From assembly GCA_015056795.1 (NCBI GenBank), contig SVFO01000002.1, positions 1-64,000 of the forward strand: 64,000 nucleotides of DNA. The letters run 5' to 3'. The stretch comes from Lachnospiraceae bacterium (lineage in GTDB: Bacteria; Bacillota; Clostridia; Lachnospirales; Lachnospiraceae). Shown here in pieces: positions 50,787 to 58,996 of the stretch. A model generated the notes under the pieces. That model worked only from the letters and a program-made list of their open reading frames with translations, did no database searches and was not told the DNA's origin. Both the position numbers and the translations under genes were made by a program. Each line of letters starts with the position of its first letter. The stretch's first letter is position 1.

Positions 50787-53700
50787 TCACTGGGCGATAT
50801 TTTCTCCTTGCTGGACAAGTTGGAACGCTTGAAGATTCTCCAACAGGGATTTAGAAGAATCCCTGTCGAACATATCCAGCCATCCCAAAGTATCCTGAGG
50901 AGCAACAGTCTTACCTGCGAATGTTTCCAGCAGTTCCCCATCGGTGTTCAGCAATTGGGTGCTGTGGGACAGCAGGTCATTGATCTCATCCATAAAGGCA
51001 GCAATGATCTCTGGGTTAAATTCGCCATAGAGTGGCTTGCCCTTGTAGAAATTAGTAACAAAATTCACGCTATTCTCCTGCACAACCTTCTCCGTTCCGT
51101 TCTCCAGGAAAAAGAGCTGGTAACTGTAAGTTCCGGCCCCTTGGTACATGGTAGGACGGTAGCGTAACAGGTATGCATCTCCATTCAGTACACACAGAAA
51201 CAAGGCATTGTAACCGGTATGCACAGCATATCCTTCTTCCGACCAGATCATTTTGCCATCCTCCCACAATTCAAACCGCTGATCCATGCCTTCATCAAAA
51301 GTTACCAACCGTGGGATCTCGGGTATGCCGTTGCGATCAAGGTCATATTCCCAACTCGCCATAGAGAAAGAGGAGGCATCCATATCTTTTGCCTGGGTGG
51401 GAATGCTTATTCTTATGTTACTTAGGTTCAAGGTTTGTAAATCAAAATCGCAGGTCACCTCTCGGGAAACGTCAAGGTCATACCTCTGTTCCAAAAAGCT
51501 TACCTTGGTAAGATCCTTTGAAAATGTCGGCTTTCCCAGTCGCGCATTCAGCCAATCTGAGGTATAGATCTTTTGATCGTCAATAAAAAAGGAATGGCAG
51601 ACATCCTCATTGCTAAAATGTGGCACGTTTTTCTCATACATGACATGACTTGTTCCAGGGATCACGGCAAAAGAGCTTCCAATGTAATGCTTTACCTCCT
51701 GTCCTGTCACCAAATCATAAACGAAGAATTCTCCTGTGGAGGCATTGACATGCGTCTCCGCCCCCACAAGCGCATCCGAGAGCCAACAGACTTTTACAAT
51801 TTCATTACTGGTCTCCGTGTTTAGCCGAAACTCCGTTGGGCGATGGTATTCGTATGCATCAATTACACCTATGGTAAGCACCGTCTTCCCGTCCTGATTT
51901 TCGCTCTTGCCATAGAGATACTTTGACCGATCCGGAGACAATGTCTTTACGCTCCACTCCTTCATCACGCTCGGATAGACGCTCCGGCAATAGAGGGCAA
52001 GATCCTCACCGTATCCGGTCAGGTCATAGTTTTTCCACTGACTCAGGTCCGTAAAGGCTTCCTCCGCAGTTTTTGGAATGGCGCCGACCCCATAGGCATT
52101 CCACGCACCGGCCTTCTCGATCTCCATGCCGCGCCAGTACAGTATCCCACGCGGCAGTTCCTCTACGGGTTTCCCCGGAAGGCACAGAAGATACTCGCCG
52201 CCCTCCTCCATGCCAGGCGGCAAAATCTCCTCATAGGTAAAGCCCTCCTCCTTCCACTTGGTGCCAACTTTTCTATCGCATTGGAGCCTCGTAACCTCTA
52301 CGCGCCAGGTGTACGCATCCACGCATTCCGTGAGTTCCAGACTTCCCGTGAACCTCGACTCCAGATAATAATAGATATCTTCTCTGCGAGTATAAGCACC
52401 CGAAAAGCTTCCGTCTTCCCGTATGACGAGATATCCGCCATTGCATGCGCCCTCATGGAAACGGAACTCCTGCTCACTGATCTCCTTTAGTACCTGTTGC
52501 TTCAATATGGCAGGATCAACACACGGGAATCTCCTTTGAAAATCGCCCGCCACGGCCAAGACGTTTTCTTCATTGAATTCATGCCAGACCGCCTTTTTCT
52601 TGCCGTGTTCCGACATGGTGGCCTTCTTGTACTCATTCTCCGAAACGGATGCATGCTCCACCACAAAGGTATCCGCACCATCAAAAGGCCCCGTCTCATA
52701 GGTATACCTATCTTCCATAAAATTAGTCACCGTAAAGCCCGTGATGCGTGCAAAACCATCGTTAACATTCCCCGTGTTATATTCATAGGTTCCGTCTGTT
52801 TTTAGTTCCCACATGCTTCTGGAATTCACAATGTATGCATAGACCATGTTGCCCCAACGGCGCAAGATCACCCTGCTGCCATCATTTCCGGCTGAAGTGA
52901 CAAAGAGAATGATCTCCTCTTCCCCGTCTTGGTCCAGATCGACAACGGCAAAGGAATGCACCCACCGGGAAGGATCCGCCGCGCCAAAAAGAAAGTCAAT
53001 GTCCGCAATGTCCGTACTAAACAGACAATCATCACCTTCAGCTACGACAAAATTCCTCTGACCGAGAAGCACTGCCTGAAACAGCGTCACGTTATCCTTC
53101 ACGCCTATGGTTTTGTCCGTCGCCACCATCCCGTCAGTTCCCAATGGTTCTTTCGTCTCCGCAGGTGCATCCGTTTTCGCAAGTGCATCCGTCTCCGCAG
53201 ACATATTTGCTTCCGCTGACGCATCCGCCGTTTGGGACATATCCCCTTCAGAATTCTCAGAAGAGAGGGCATTGGTCATGAAAAAGGCTCCTAGTGCAAG
53301 ACATGCCAGAATTCCCGCCAGAATGACCCAAAACGATGGCTTCTTATAATTCAACACTGCTTTCACCCTGGACTTGGTTCCGTTCTCCCCGAAAGCCACC
53401 GTTCCAAACAGGAAATTTTGTTTCCCCCGGCTTAAGTTCAGGAGCGTCTGGCAGTAGCGCTTGCGCCCCTCCATGTCGAAACCCTTCGTTGCCTTTTCGT
53501 CACACGCCATCTCCACGTCCCTGCAAAACAGAAGGTACGAGATCCAGCAAAGCGGATGAAACCAATAGACGCAAAGGATCAGAAAGCCGAGCGGCTTCCA
53601 AAGGTAATCCCCCCGCCTTACGTGCGCCCGTTCGTGACAAAGAACGCACTTCAGGTCTTCCTCTCCGATAGTGGCAGGAACATAAATGTTCGGCCTGACA

Positions 53701-54581
53701 GTTCCCAGAACAAACGGTTCGTCAATGGCGTCACTCATCCAAACGCTTACGCCCGCGCACGTTTCAAGACGCGCCGCCGTCCTAAGCCTGCCGCGTAGCC
53801 TTACATAACTGATTACCATGTATCCCAGCATGGCAAGGATGCCTGTAAGCCAGATGCCACTGCCAATGATCAGCAACACTCCCCGAAACATCTTCCTGAG
53901 AATGCCCTCGCCCGTTAAAGCAATGCCTTCATCCGTTGCAATGATGCCCTCGCGCGCCGAAAAGACGCCTTCATCCTTTCCTGCTTTGGTGGGCGTCACT
54001 TCACTTCGTCCGTCCGCCTGTTGCTTCGTCACTGCCAATGTCTCGTTACCCGAAGTGTTTTCTGAACCATGCTCCATCGTTTCGGAAGTCGCCACGTTCC
54101 ACTGATCATTCTGACTTGATGCCCCGCCGTCAGCCGTGGTTCCTTCTGTATGAGGTACGCCTTCACCGACGTTCTCGCGGCCTAATCCCTGCCAATCATT
54201 TGCCTCCGAAGGATTCCCTAAGCCTTTCTCAGTGCTTATGCCGCTGGCGTGTCCCACGTCATGATCTTCTGACGAGTTTTTTGTTGCCGTCTCACCCTGC
54301 CAGTCTTCCGCCTCGGAAATCCCTGGTTGATTTCCATTGTTTACCGCTTTTCCTACCTTCTCGTGTGATACGGATACCTTCCACGCGGGAACCAGACTCC
54401 ATCTGCTTTCCAGCGAAAATGGAACCATGAGACGCAACGCCACCATGCCCCACAAGACGCATGTTAACCACTTCGGGACTCTCTTTAGAAAAGGACGCAA
54501 CAAGATCACCGCTAGAATCAGAAAGCTCGCCGCAATGCTCAAGTTTATCACATTAATAAACACTGTTTGTAATGGCGTCAT
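50787..54581 (-). CDS. BlaR1-like M56 protease sensor, copy 2 (1264 residues)
   Basis: This is the largest sensor of the set. It has N-terminal membrane helices, a charged external or loop segment of about 150 residues rich in E, T and G between helices, and the M56 domain (CHERAHVRRGDYLWKPLGF, DVEMACDEKATKGF). After the last helix (FWVILAGILACLALGAFFM) come an Ala/Thr/Asp-rich linker with SAEADAL-like repeats and about 800 external residues including FLFGAADPSRW and strand-rich blocks that recall a propeller (YDLDRNGIPEIPRLVTFDEG). No penicillin-binding motif is seen. It overlaps its blaI gene by four bases and is followed by a lipoprotein gene remnant. Confidence 0.83.
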   Translation of the reverse strand: MTPLQTVFINVINLSIAASFLILAVILLRPFLKRVPKWLTCVLWGMVALRLMVPFSLESRWSLVPAWKVSVSHEKVGKAVNNGNQPGISEAEDWQGETATKNSSEDHDVGHASGISTEKGLGNPSEANDWQGLGRENVGEGVPHTEGTTADGGASSQNDQWNVATSETMEHGSENTSGNETLAVTKQQADGRSEVTPTKAGKDEGVFSAREGIIATDEGIALTGEGILRKMFRGVLLIIGSGIWLTGILAMLGYMVISYVRLRGRLRTAARLETCAGVSVWMSDAIDEPFVLGTVRPNIYVPATIGEEDLKCVLCHERAHVRRGDYLWKPLGFLILCVYWFHPLCWISYLLFCRDVEMACDEKATKGFDMEGRKRYCQTLLNLSRGKQNFLFGTVAFGENGTKSRVKAVLNYKKPSFWVILAGILACLALGAFFMTNALSSENSEGDMSQTADASAEANMSAETDALAKTDAPAETKEPLGTDGMVATDKTIGVKDNVTLFQAVLLGQRNFVVAEGDDCLFSTDIADIDFLFGAADPSRWVHSFAVVDLDQDGEEEIILFVTSAGNDGSRVILRRWGNMVYAYIVNSRSMWELKTDGTYEYNTGNVNDGFARITGFTVTNFMEDRYTYETGPFDGADTFVVEHASVSENEYKKATMSEHGKKKAVWHEFNEENVLAVAGDFQRRFPCVDPAILKQQVLKEISEQEFRFHEGACNGGYLVIREDGSFSGAYTRREDIYYYLESRFTGSLELTECVDAYTWRVEVTRLQCDRKVGTKWKEEGFTYEEILPPGMEEGGEYLLCLPGKPVEELPRGILYWRGMEIEKAGAWNAYGVGAIPKTAEEAFTDLSQWKNYDLTGYGEDLALYCRSVYPSVMKEWSVKTLSPDRSKYLYGKSENQDGKTVLTIGVIDAYEYHRPTEFRLNTETSNEIVKVCWLSDALVGAETHVNASTGEFFVYDLVTGQEVKHYIGSSFAVIPGTSHVMYEKNVPHFSNEDVCHSFFIDDQKIYTSDWLNARLGKPTFSKDLTKVSFLEQRYDLDVSREVTCDFDLQTLNLSNIRISIPTQAKDMDASSFSMASWEYDLDRNGIPEIPRLVTFDEGMDQRFELWEDGKMIWSEEGYAVHTGYNALFLCVLNGDAYLLRYRPTMYQGAGTYSYQLFFLENGTEKVVQENSVNFVTNFYKGKPLYGEFNPEIIAAFMDEINDLLSHSTQLLNTDGELLETFAGKTVAPQDTLGWLDMFDRDSSKSLLENLQAFQLVQQGENIAQ

Positions 54582-54943
54582 ATTTTCTCCCCCATGTAGG
54601 AATCAATCATTCTCTGAATCTCATCTGCTTCCTTTTTGGTCAGCTTCTTTCCGGAATAAAAGGCTGCAATGAATGCGGGAAGCGACCCGTTAAAAGATTC
54701 TTCCACAAACTGCCTGCTCTTTTTCGCGAAGAATTTATCGCGACTGATCAGTGTCGTCACGATGCCGTCTTCATTTTTCAGGATACCCTTTTCGCAAAGC
54801 TTTTTGATCACCGTGTAGGTCGTGGACTTTTTCCAGCCAAGCTCTTCGGCGCTGACCTTGACGAGTTCCCCTGAACCGACAGGTTCCCTGTCCCAAACCA
54901 GCCCCATAAACTTCGTTTGAATGTCACCCAGATCCAGATTCAT
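54578..54943 (-). CDS. BlaI/MecI-family repressor, copy 2
   Basis: This 121-residue repressor is over 80% identical by eye to copy 1, with the same WKKSTTYTVIKKLCEKGILK recognition region and EDGIVTTLISRD wing. Its promoter carries two palindromes of the same half-site GTCTATC. It overlaps its BlaR1-like partner. The likeness to copy 1 (27 kb away) points to a recent duplication and shared operators. Confidence 0.92.
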   Translation of the reverse strand: MNLDLGDIQTKFMGLVWDREPVGSGELVKVSAEELGWKKSTTYTVIKKLCEKGILKNEDGIVTTLISRDKFFAKKSRQFVEESFNGSLPAFIAAFYSGKKLTKKEADEIQRMIDSYMGEKI

Positions 54944-54988
54944 CTTCTATCCCCTCTTCTACTCTTAGTAATAATTTAGAATATAAAT

Positions 54989-55045
54989 GGTCTATCGCGA
55001 TAGATCTCCTGCGTTAAGTCTATCACGGTAGACCAGCTTTGTCAA
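54989..55045 (-). promoter_or_regulatory. blaI-blaR1 copy 2 promoter and two operators
   Basis: TTGACA (55045-55040)-N17-TAGACT (55022-55017) on the minus strand. Operator A AGTCTATCACGGTAGACC (55017-55034) covers the spacer and -10; operator B GGTCTATCGCGATAGATC (54989-55006) lies downstream. Confidence 0.78.
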
Positions 55046-55077
55046 TAAATCATTTATATTTTTTGAGATGTTTTCGT

Positions 55078-55164
55078 TTACTTCTCCTGCAAATACAGCG
55101 TCGCCATAAGCAGAAGTATCACTTGCAAACGAAGAATGGTTTTTTTCTGAATAGACTGAAACAT
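55078..55164 (-). pseudogene. Internally deleted lipoprotein gene after BlaR1-like copy 3
   Basis: A 28-codon frame, MFQSIQKKTILRLQVILLLM then ATLYLQEK. Its first 23 residues match the signal peptide of the lipoprotein gene at 50644 (MIQFIQKKNMLRLRVVLLFM), and its last residues (YLQEK) match the C-terminal ends of the solute-binding proteins (TIYLQENL, SLYLKER). Everything between has been deleted. It still has GGAGGAG upstream, so a short peptide may be made. Confidence 0.7.
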
Positions 55165-55196
55165 GCCAGCTCTCCTCCAACCATTATGCATACCTT

Positions 55197-57017
55197 TTAT
55201 GGCGTTGCGGAAATCCTGTATAGCTTCCATTTACCTTTCTCCATTACAACCACGTATTCATGTACCGTCTCCCCCGATACAAGCGGGTATGTATCCATCT
55301 TTGAAGTAATGTCTTCATCGTACGCAATTTGTTCAGTCACGCGAAAGGCCATGGCATCCTCAAACTCTCCGCTTGTCTTTTCATAAGGTGGCGTCATATA
55401 CCTTTCAATCTTTACAAGCTTCCTGTTTTCCTCTGCAAAAAAAGTCTCCTCGCCCATTTCAGCAACGCACCTTCTCATTTCCCTTTGGTTTTCTTCGTCA
55501 AATAAGGAAATATAACCGTCTAAGTCCTTTGCGTTTACGGCACTTACAAAATCCTTTATCAGTTTCACCGCATCCGCCTCGTCCTTGCTAAATTCCTCAT
55601 AGGAAACAACCTTTCTGTTTCCATTTTCATCAATTACGGCGAGAAACGTGCTTACGTCCTCAGTCAGGTCCGTCAGTGCGTTCGCCGTCGCATCCTGTTT
55701 CCCCGACGCAGTTTCTGTGACATTGCCCCGCGCTTGCTGATCCTCCCCTTTTGAAGGCTCTTTTACGCCATGACTTACATATAAATCCTCTATGTAATCT
55801 TCCAAACCTGACTCCGTTTCAAGAGAATAAAAGAACGGATCATTTCGTATGGAACTCGAAGAGATAATGAAGTCATCCCAAGTTCCCCTCTTTGGCTGAA
55901 ATGTAAGATGAAAATGATATCCCATATATCCCAAGGACACTTTTCCTCTATGCAATTTCATCTCATTGACATACGAAACAATTTTCTCGATCTCTCCGCG
56001 ATCCGTGATGATCAATTCTTTTCCGCAGGTTCCGTCAAAAACCTTAATGCTTTTTACGCGCTCAGCATCTTTCGAAATTCTTGTAACCGGCGAGGTCATG
56101 AAATAGATTGACACGACCACACACATTACAAGGGCAATCAAGGTGACCCAAAAGGCCGGCTTTCGATAGTTCAGCACGCCCCTAACGCGCCCCTTTACTC
56201 CCGTCTCCCCAAAGGCCAGCGGGCAGACCGTGATCATTCTCCGAGGCAGGCTCAGGTCCAAAAGCGCCTGTGAATAATCGGCGGCAAATTTCTTGTCCCG
56301 ATTCCGTATCACCTTTTCGTCACACGCCGCCTCAATGTCTCGGCAAAGCAATACGTACGCGATCAGGCAGAGCGGATTAAACCAATAGACGGAAAAAAGC
56401 AGGAATCCCAGCGGTTTCCATAAATGATCCATACGCTTCATATGTGCCTGTTCATGTGCCAAAACAACCTCAAGGGTACGCCCCGTCATACTCGAAGGCA
56501 CGTAAATCATCGGCTTTATGATCCCGAGAATGAACGGTGTCTTGATTTCGTCGCACGCCATGATGCCATCCCCCATTTCCACGGAGGCACTCACCTTTCT
56601 CTTAAGCAGCAGGTAACTGATCAGCGCGTAGGTGAGGCAAACAACAACGCCAATGATCCAGACCACGCATGCAACCGCTGCAATGACCTGCATGGGATTT
56701 ACGCTGTTTTCAACCTTTGGTGCGAGCTCGCGCAGCATGAACGGATTGACTGCATTATCTACCGCCATGATCTGTGAATGGATCGCAGGGGTCTTCGTCG
56801 TAACAATGTCCTGCGGAATGACCTCGCTTCCGGGCAGAACGCTCAGGGCACTTTCAATGGAAAAAGGAAGAAGCAGGCGAAGTGCCACAATTGCCCACAT
56901 TGTACAGCGGATCCATTTCGGTGCCTTCCTAAGAAGCGGACGAAGCACCAGGATCGCCAGGATCAGCCATGACGCATTGATGCTAAGGTTTAGTACCTTG
57001 ATGAACATTGAGCTCAT
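55197..57017 (-). CDS. BlaR1-like M56 protease sensor, copy 3 (606 residues)
   Basis: A shorter sensor: N-terminal helices, M56 protease with LAHEQAHMKRMDHLWKPLGF and DIEAACDEKVIRNRDKKFAA, a last helix (FWVTLIALVMCVVVSIYFM), then about 280 external residues. Of these, one block around GKELIITDRGEIEKIVSYVN and a final NTF2-like block (VKLIKDFVSAVNAKDLDGYI, HEYVVVMEKGKWKLYRI) differ from copies 1 and 2. It overlaps its blaI gene. The different outer domain suggests a different ligand. Confidence 0.85.
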   Translation of the reverse strand: MSSMFIKVLNLSINASWLILAILVLRPLLRKAPKWIRCTMWAIVALRLLLPFSIESALSVLPGSEVIPQDIVTTKTPAIHSQIMAVDNAVNPFMLRELAPKVENSVNPMQVIAAVACVVWIIGVVVCLTYALISYLLLKRKVSASVEMGDGIMACDEIKTPFILGIIKPMIYVPSSMTGRTLEVVLAHEQAHMKRMDHLWKPLGFLLFSVYWFNPLCLIAYVLLCRDIEAACDEKVIRNRDKKFAADYSQALLDLSLPRRMITVCPLAFGETGVKGRVRGVLNYRKPAFWVTLIALVMCVVVSIYFMTSPVTRISKDAERVKSIKVFDGTCGKELIITDRGEIEKIVSYVNEMKLHRGKVSLGYMGYHFHLTFQPKRGTWDDFIISSSSIRNDPFFYSLETESGLEDYIEDLYVSHGVKEPSKGEDQQARGNVTETASGKQDATANALTDLTEDVSTFLAVIDENGNRKVVSYEEFSKDEADAVKLIKDFVSAVNAKDLDGYISLFDEENQREMRRCVAEMGEETFFAEENRKLVKIERYMTPPYEKTSGEFEDAMAFRVTEQIAYDEDITSKMDTYPLVSGETVHEYVVVMEKGKWKLYRISATP

Positions 57018-57382
57018 ACCCCCGCCTCCTTCCTAAAGGCCTCGATCATTGCCTGAATTTCCTCTGCTTCCTTCCCAGTTAATTTCCCTCTCGATAAGAA
57101 CGCAGCAATGAAAGCGGGAAGCGAACCCTCGTAGGAATCCTCAACCACACGCTCACTTTTCGCTGAATAATATGCATCCCTGGAGATTAAGGAAGTGACA
57201 ATGCCGTTCTCGTTCTGAAGCACGCCCTTCTCGCAAAGTCTCCGCAATACGGTATAAGTCGTAGGCTTTTTCCAGTTCAGCTCCTTTTCGCACAGCTTTA
57301 CCAGTTCTCCCGAACCAATGGGTTCCTTCTTCCAGACTAAATCCACAAACCTTTCCTGCACGGCTCCGATTTCAAATTCCAT
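57014..57382 (-). CDS. BlaI/MecI-family repressor, copy 3
   Basis: This 122-residue repressor of the same family as copies 1 and 2 has a distinct recognition region (WKKPTTYTVLRRLCEKGVLQ) and wing (ENGIVTSLISRD). In keeping with this, its two operators use GTTTAC/GTAAAC half-sites instead of GTCTA/TAGAC. It overlaps its BlaR1-like partner by four bases. Confidence 0.92.
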   Translation of the reverse strand: MEFEIGAVQERFVDLVWKKEPIGSGELVKLCEKELNWKKPTTYTVLRRLCEKGVLQNENGIVTSLISRDAYYSAKSERVVEDSYEGSLPAFIAAFLSRGKLTGKEAEEIQAMIEAFRKEAGV

Positions 57383-57411
57383 TCCGTTCGCCTCCTTTGT
57401 TCTGCCCGAGT

Positions 57412-57467
57412 GGTTTACCCATGTAAACCCTTGTGTTTAGTTTACATCTGTAAACCAGCCTTGTCAA
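57412..57467 (-). promoter_or_regulatory. blaI-blaR1 copy 3 promoter and two operators
   Basis: TTGACA (57467-57462)-N17-TAAACT (57444-57439) on the minus strand. Palindromes AGTTTACATCTGTAAACC (57439-57456) and GGTTTACCCATGTAAACC (57412-57429) lie over the -10 box and downstream. They match the TACA-TGTA core known for BlaI sites. Confidence 0.8.
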
Positions 57468-57475
57468 GGCTTTAT

Positions 57476-57513
57476 TTTAAAAAAATAGACGCCTTGTTTT
57501 CACAAAGCGCCTG
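57476..57513 (-). terminator. Terminator of the lysozyme gene
   Basis: GGCGCTTTGTG and CAAGGCGTC pair around AAAA with one mismatch, then TATTTTTTT follows on the minus strand. Confidence 0.65.
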
Positions 57514-57519
57514 ATCATG

Positions 57520-58899
57520 TTACTCTATATTTTCCAGGTAACTGGTTATTGCATACACCGTAATTCCATTGTACTCCAGCCTGGACCAACCGAGTTCTCT
57601 GTTGACCCCCGTGCGTTTCAGCTTTTCTCCCGCACTTAACGTCCCAAGTATTCTGGAAGATTCATGCGTAGTACTGGGCAGCGATCGCAGATTCACAACC
57701 TCTTTTGCCGTCACGTAGTCGTTTACGTCTGTAAAGGTCGTCTTCACTTCAATTCCGTCTATGTTTAAGGTTTTGCCGTCTTCCCCCTGTTTATCGGTGA
57801 AATCCGTTGTCAGATAAGAAGTAATGGCATAGAGCACCTGTCCCTGCCATTCCACGCGCGACCACCCCTTATCAGACGCTCCCGTTCTGATGGCTTCCTC
57901 GCCGTTCTCAAGCGTATGGACGACCTCGCCAATGTCCGTTCCGGGCCATGTTCTTAAGTTTGTCTCAATCTTCGCCGTCACGCGCTCTTGGCAAGCAGAA
58001 AAGAGCATCTCTGAATCCGTACCGGGATACGCTTTCTCCGGCGGCGTCGGATCCTTTGGAGCCTTGGCAGCATCGAATTTCAGGTACGCCAAGTTCACGT
58101 CAGCGCCAGTTTTCATTCCGTCCACGTGACCGTCATCACTATACTGCCACATGGCATGTGAGCCACCATAGGAACTCTTTTTCGTCTGCGGATATGGCTC
58201 TTCGGGATACTGCGCAACCCAAATCTTCCCATGTTCCACCAGCTGCATCACGTCCCATGCGGCGTCGCCTTCCATTTCGCCCTTGGATGCGTAAAACATC
58301 GCATCATACCCTCTCGCCCGGATCTCATCCAAGAACGCAATGGCTATTTGAGTCCTCTCCTTCGAAAGCAGGTAGAAATTCCTGCTGTCAGCGTCCAAAT
58401 GCCCCTCACAGTCATATGCGATTGGGTAGGTGATGGAATACTTGGCAACAAAATCAGCGACAAAATCCGCTTCCTCCCTCGCTTCCTCCACGGTAATGGC
58501 ACTGGAATAAAAATACGCTCCAAGGAAAAGACCTGCCTCACCAGCCTTTTGCAGATTGTAAGCCGCGTTCTCGTCTGCCTCAATCCTTCCATCCTTCGCA
58601 GTCCTATAGCCCACGCGGACCATGACAAAGTCAATGCCGCTCTCCCGCACCTTTTGAAAATCTATGATGCCCTGCCATTTTGACACGTCAATTCCGAGGG
58701 AGGTTGCGATTGGTTCCTCTGCATTCTTGCTATCAATCAAAGGGATTTCTCCTTGCAGTAGATTGCCTGAAATTTCATTTGATCCGTCCTCGCCGTTTTC
58801 CTGCCCATCTTCCGCTCCCCTGCCAAAGCTTATGGCAAATACCAAAACAGCAATGCAGGCAATCGTCAAAAGAACTGCCGCCACGGTTTTCTGATTCAT
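57520..58899 (-). CDS. GH25 lysozyme with two SH3 domains
   Basis: This 459-residue surface enzyme has an N-terminal signal anchor (AVLLTIACIAVLVFAISF), a GH25 muramidase domain (SLGIDVSKWQGIIDFQKVRE, with catalytic acidic residues in IAYDCEG and GADVNLAYL), and two C-terminal bacterial SH3 domains (TNLRTWPGTDIGEVVHTLEN and EVVNLRSLPSTTHESSRILG), each ending VLYAITSYL or VYAITSYLE. It hydrolyses peptidoglycan and binds the wall. It is transcribed alone between the DUF6273 gene and the BlaI copy 3 gene, which would fit a wall-related theme for these sensors (inference). Confidence 0.92.
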   Translation of the reverse strand: MNQKTVAAVLLTIACIAVLVFAISFGRGAEDGQENGEDGSNEISGNLLQGEIPLIDSKNAEEPIATSLGIDVSKWQGIIDFQKVRESGIDFVMVRVGYRTAKDGRIEADENAAYNLQKAGEAGLFLGAYFYSSAITVEEAREEADFVADFVAKYSITYPIAYDCEGHLDADSRNFYLLSKERTQIAIAFLDEIRARGYDAMFYASKGEMEGDAAWDVMQLVEHGKIWVAQYPEEPYPQTKKSSYGGSHAMWQYSDDGHVDGMKTGADVNLAYLKFDAAKAPKDPTPPEKAYPGTDSEMLFSACQERVTAKIETNLRTWPGTDIGEVVHTLENGEEAIRTGASDKGWSRVEWQGQVLYAITSYLTTDFTDKQGEDGKTLNIDGIEVKTTFTDVNDYVTAKEVVNLRSLPSTTHESSRILGTLSAGEKLKRTGVNRELGWSRLEYNGITVYAITSYLENIE

Positions 58900-58996
58900 T
58901 TTTTATGCTCCTAATGCTTCCTTTTTTCTCATTATATCATAATTTTCGACAACTTTCATTATTCCGTATCAATTGGCCAATCATGGACATAAATAA

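Noticed and set aside
50669..50941. 90-codon minus-strand frame overlapping the end of BlaR1-like copy 2
   Set aside because: It lies mostly within the BlaR1 coding frame. The open continuation after the BlaR1 stop (GHFGLSFIIIGMKIAGV) is in yet another frame and may hint at a frameshifted C-terminus, but evidence is too thin to call.
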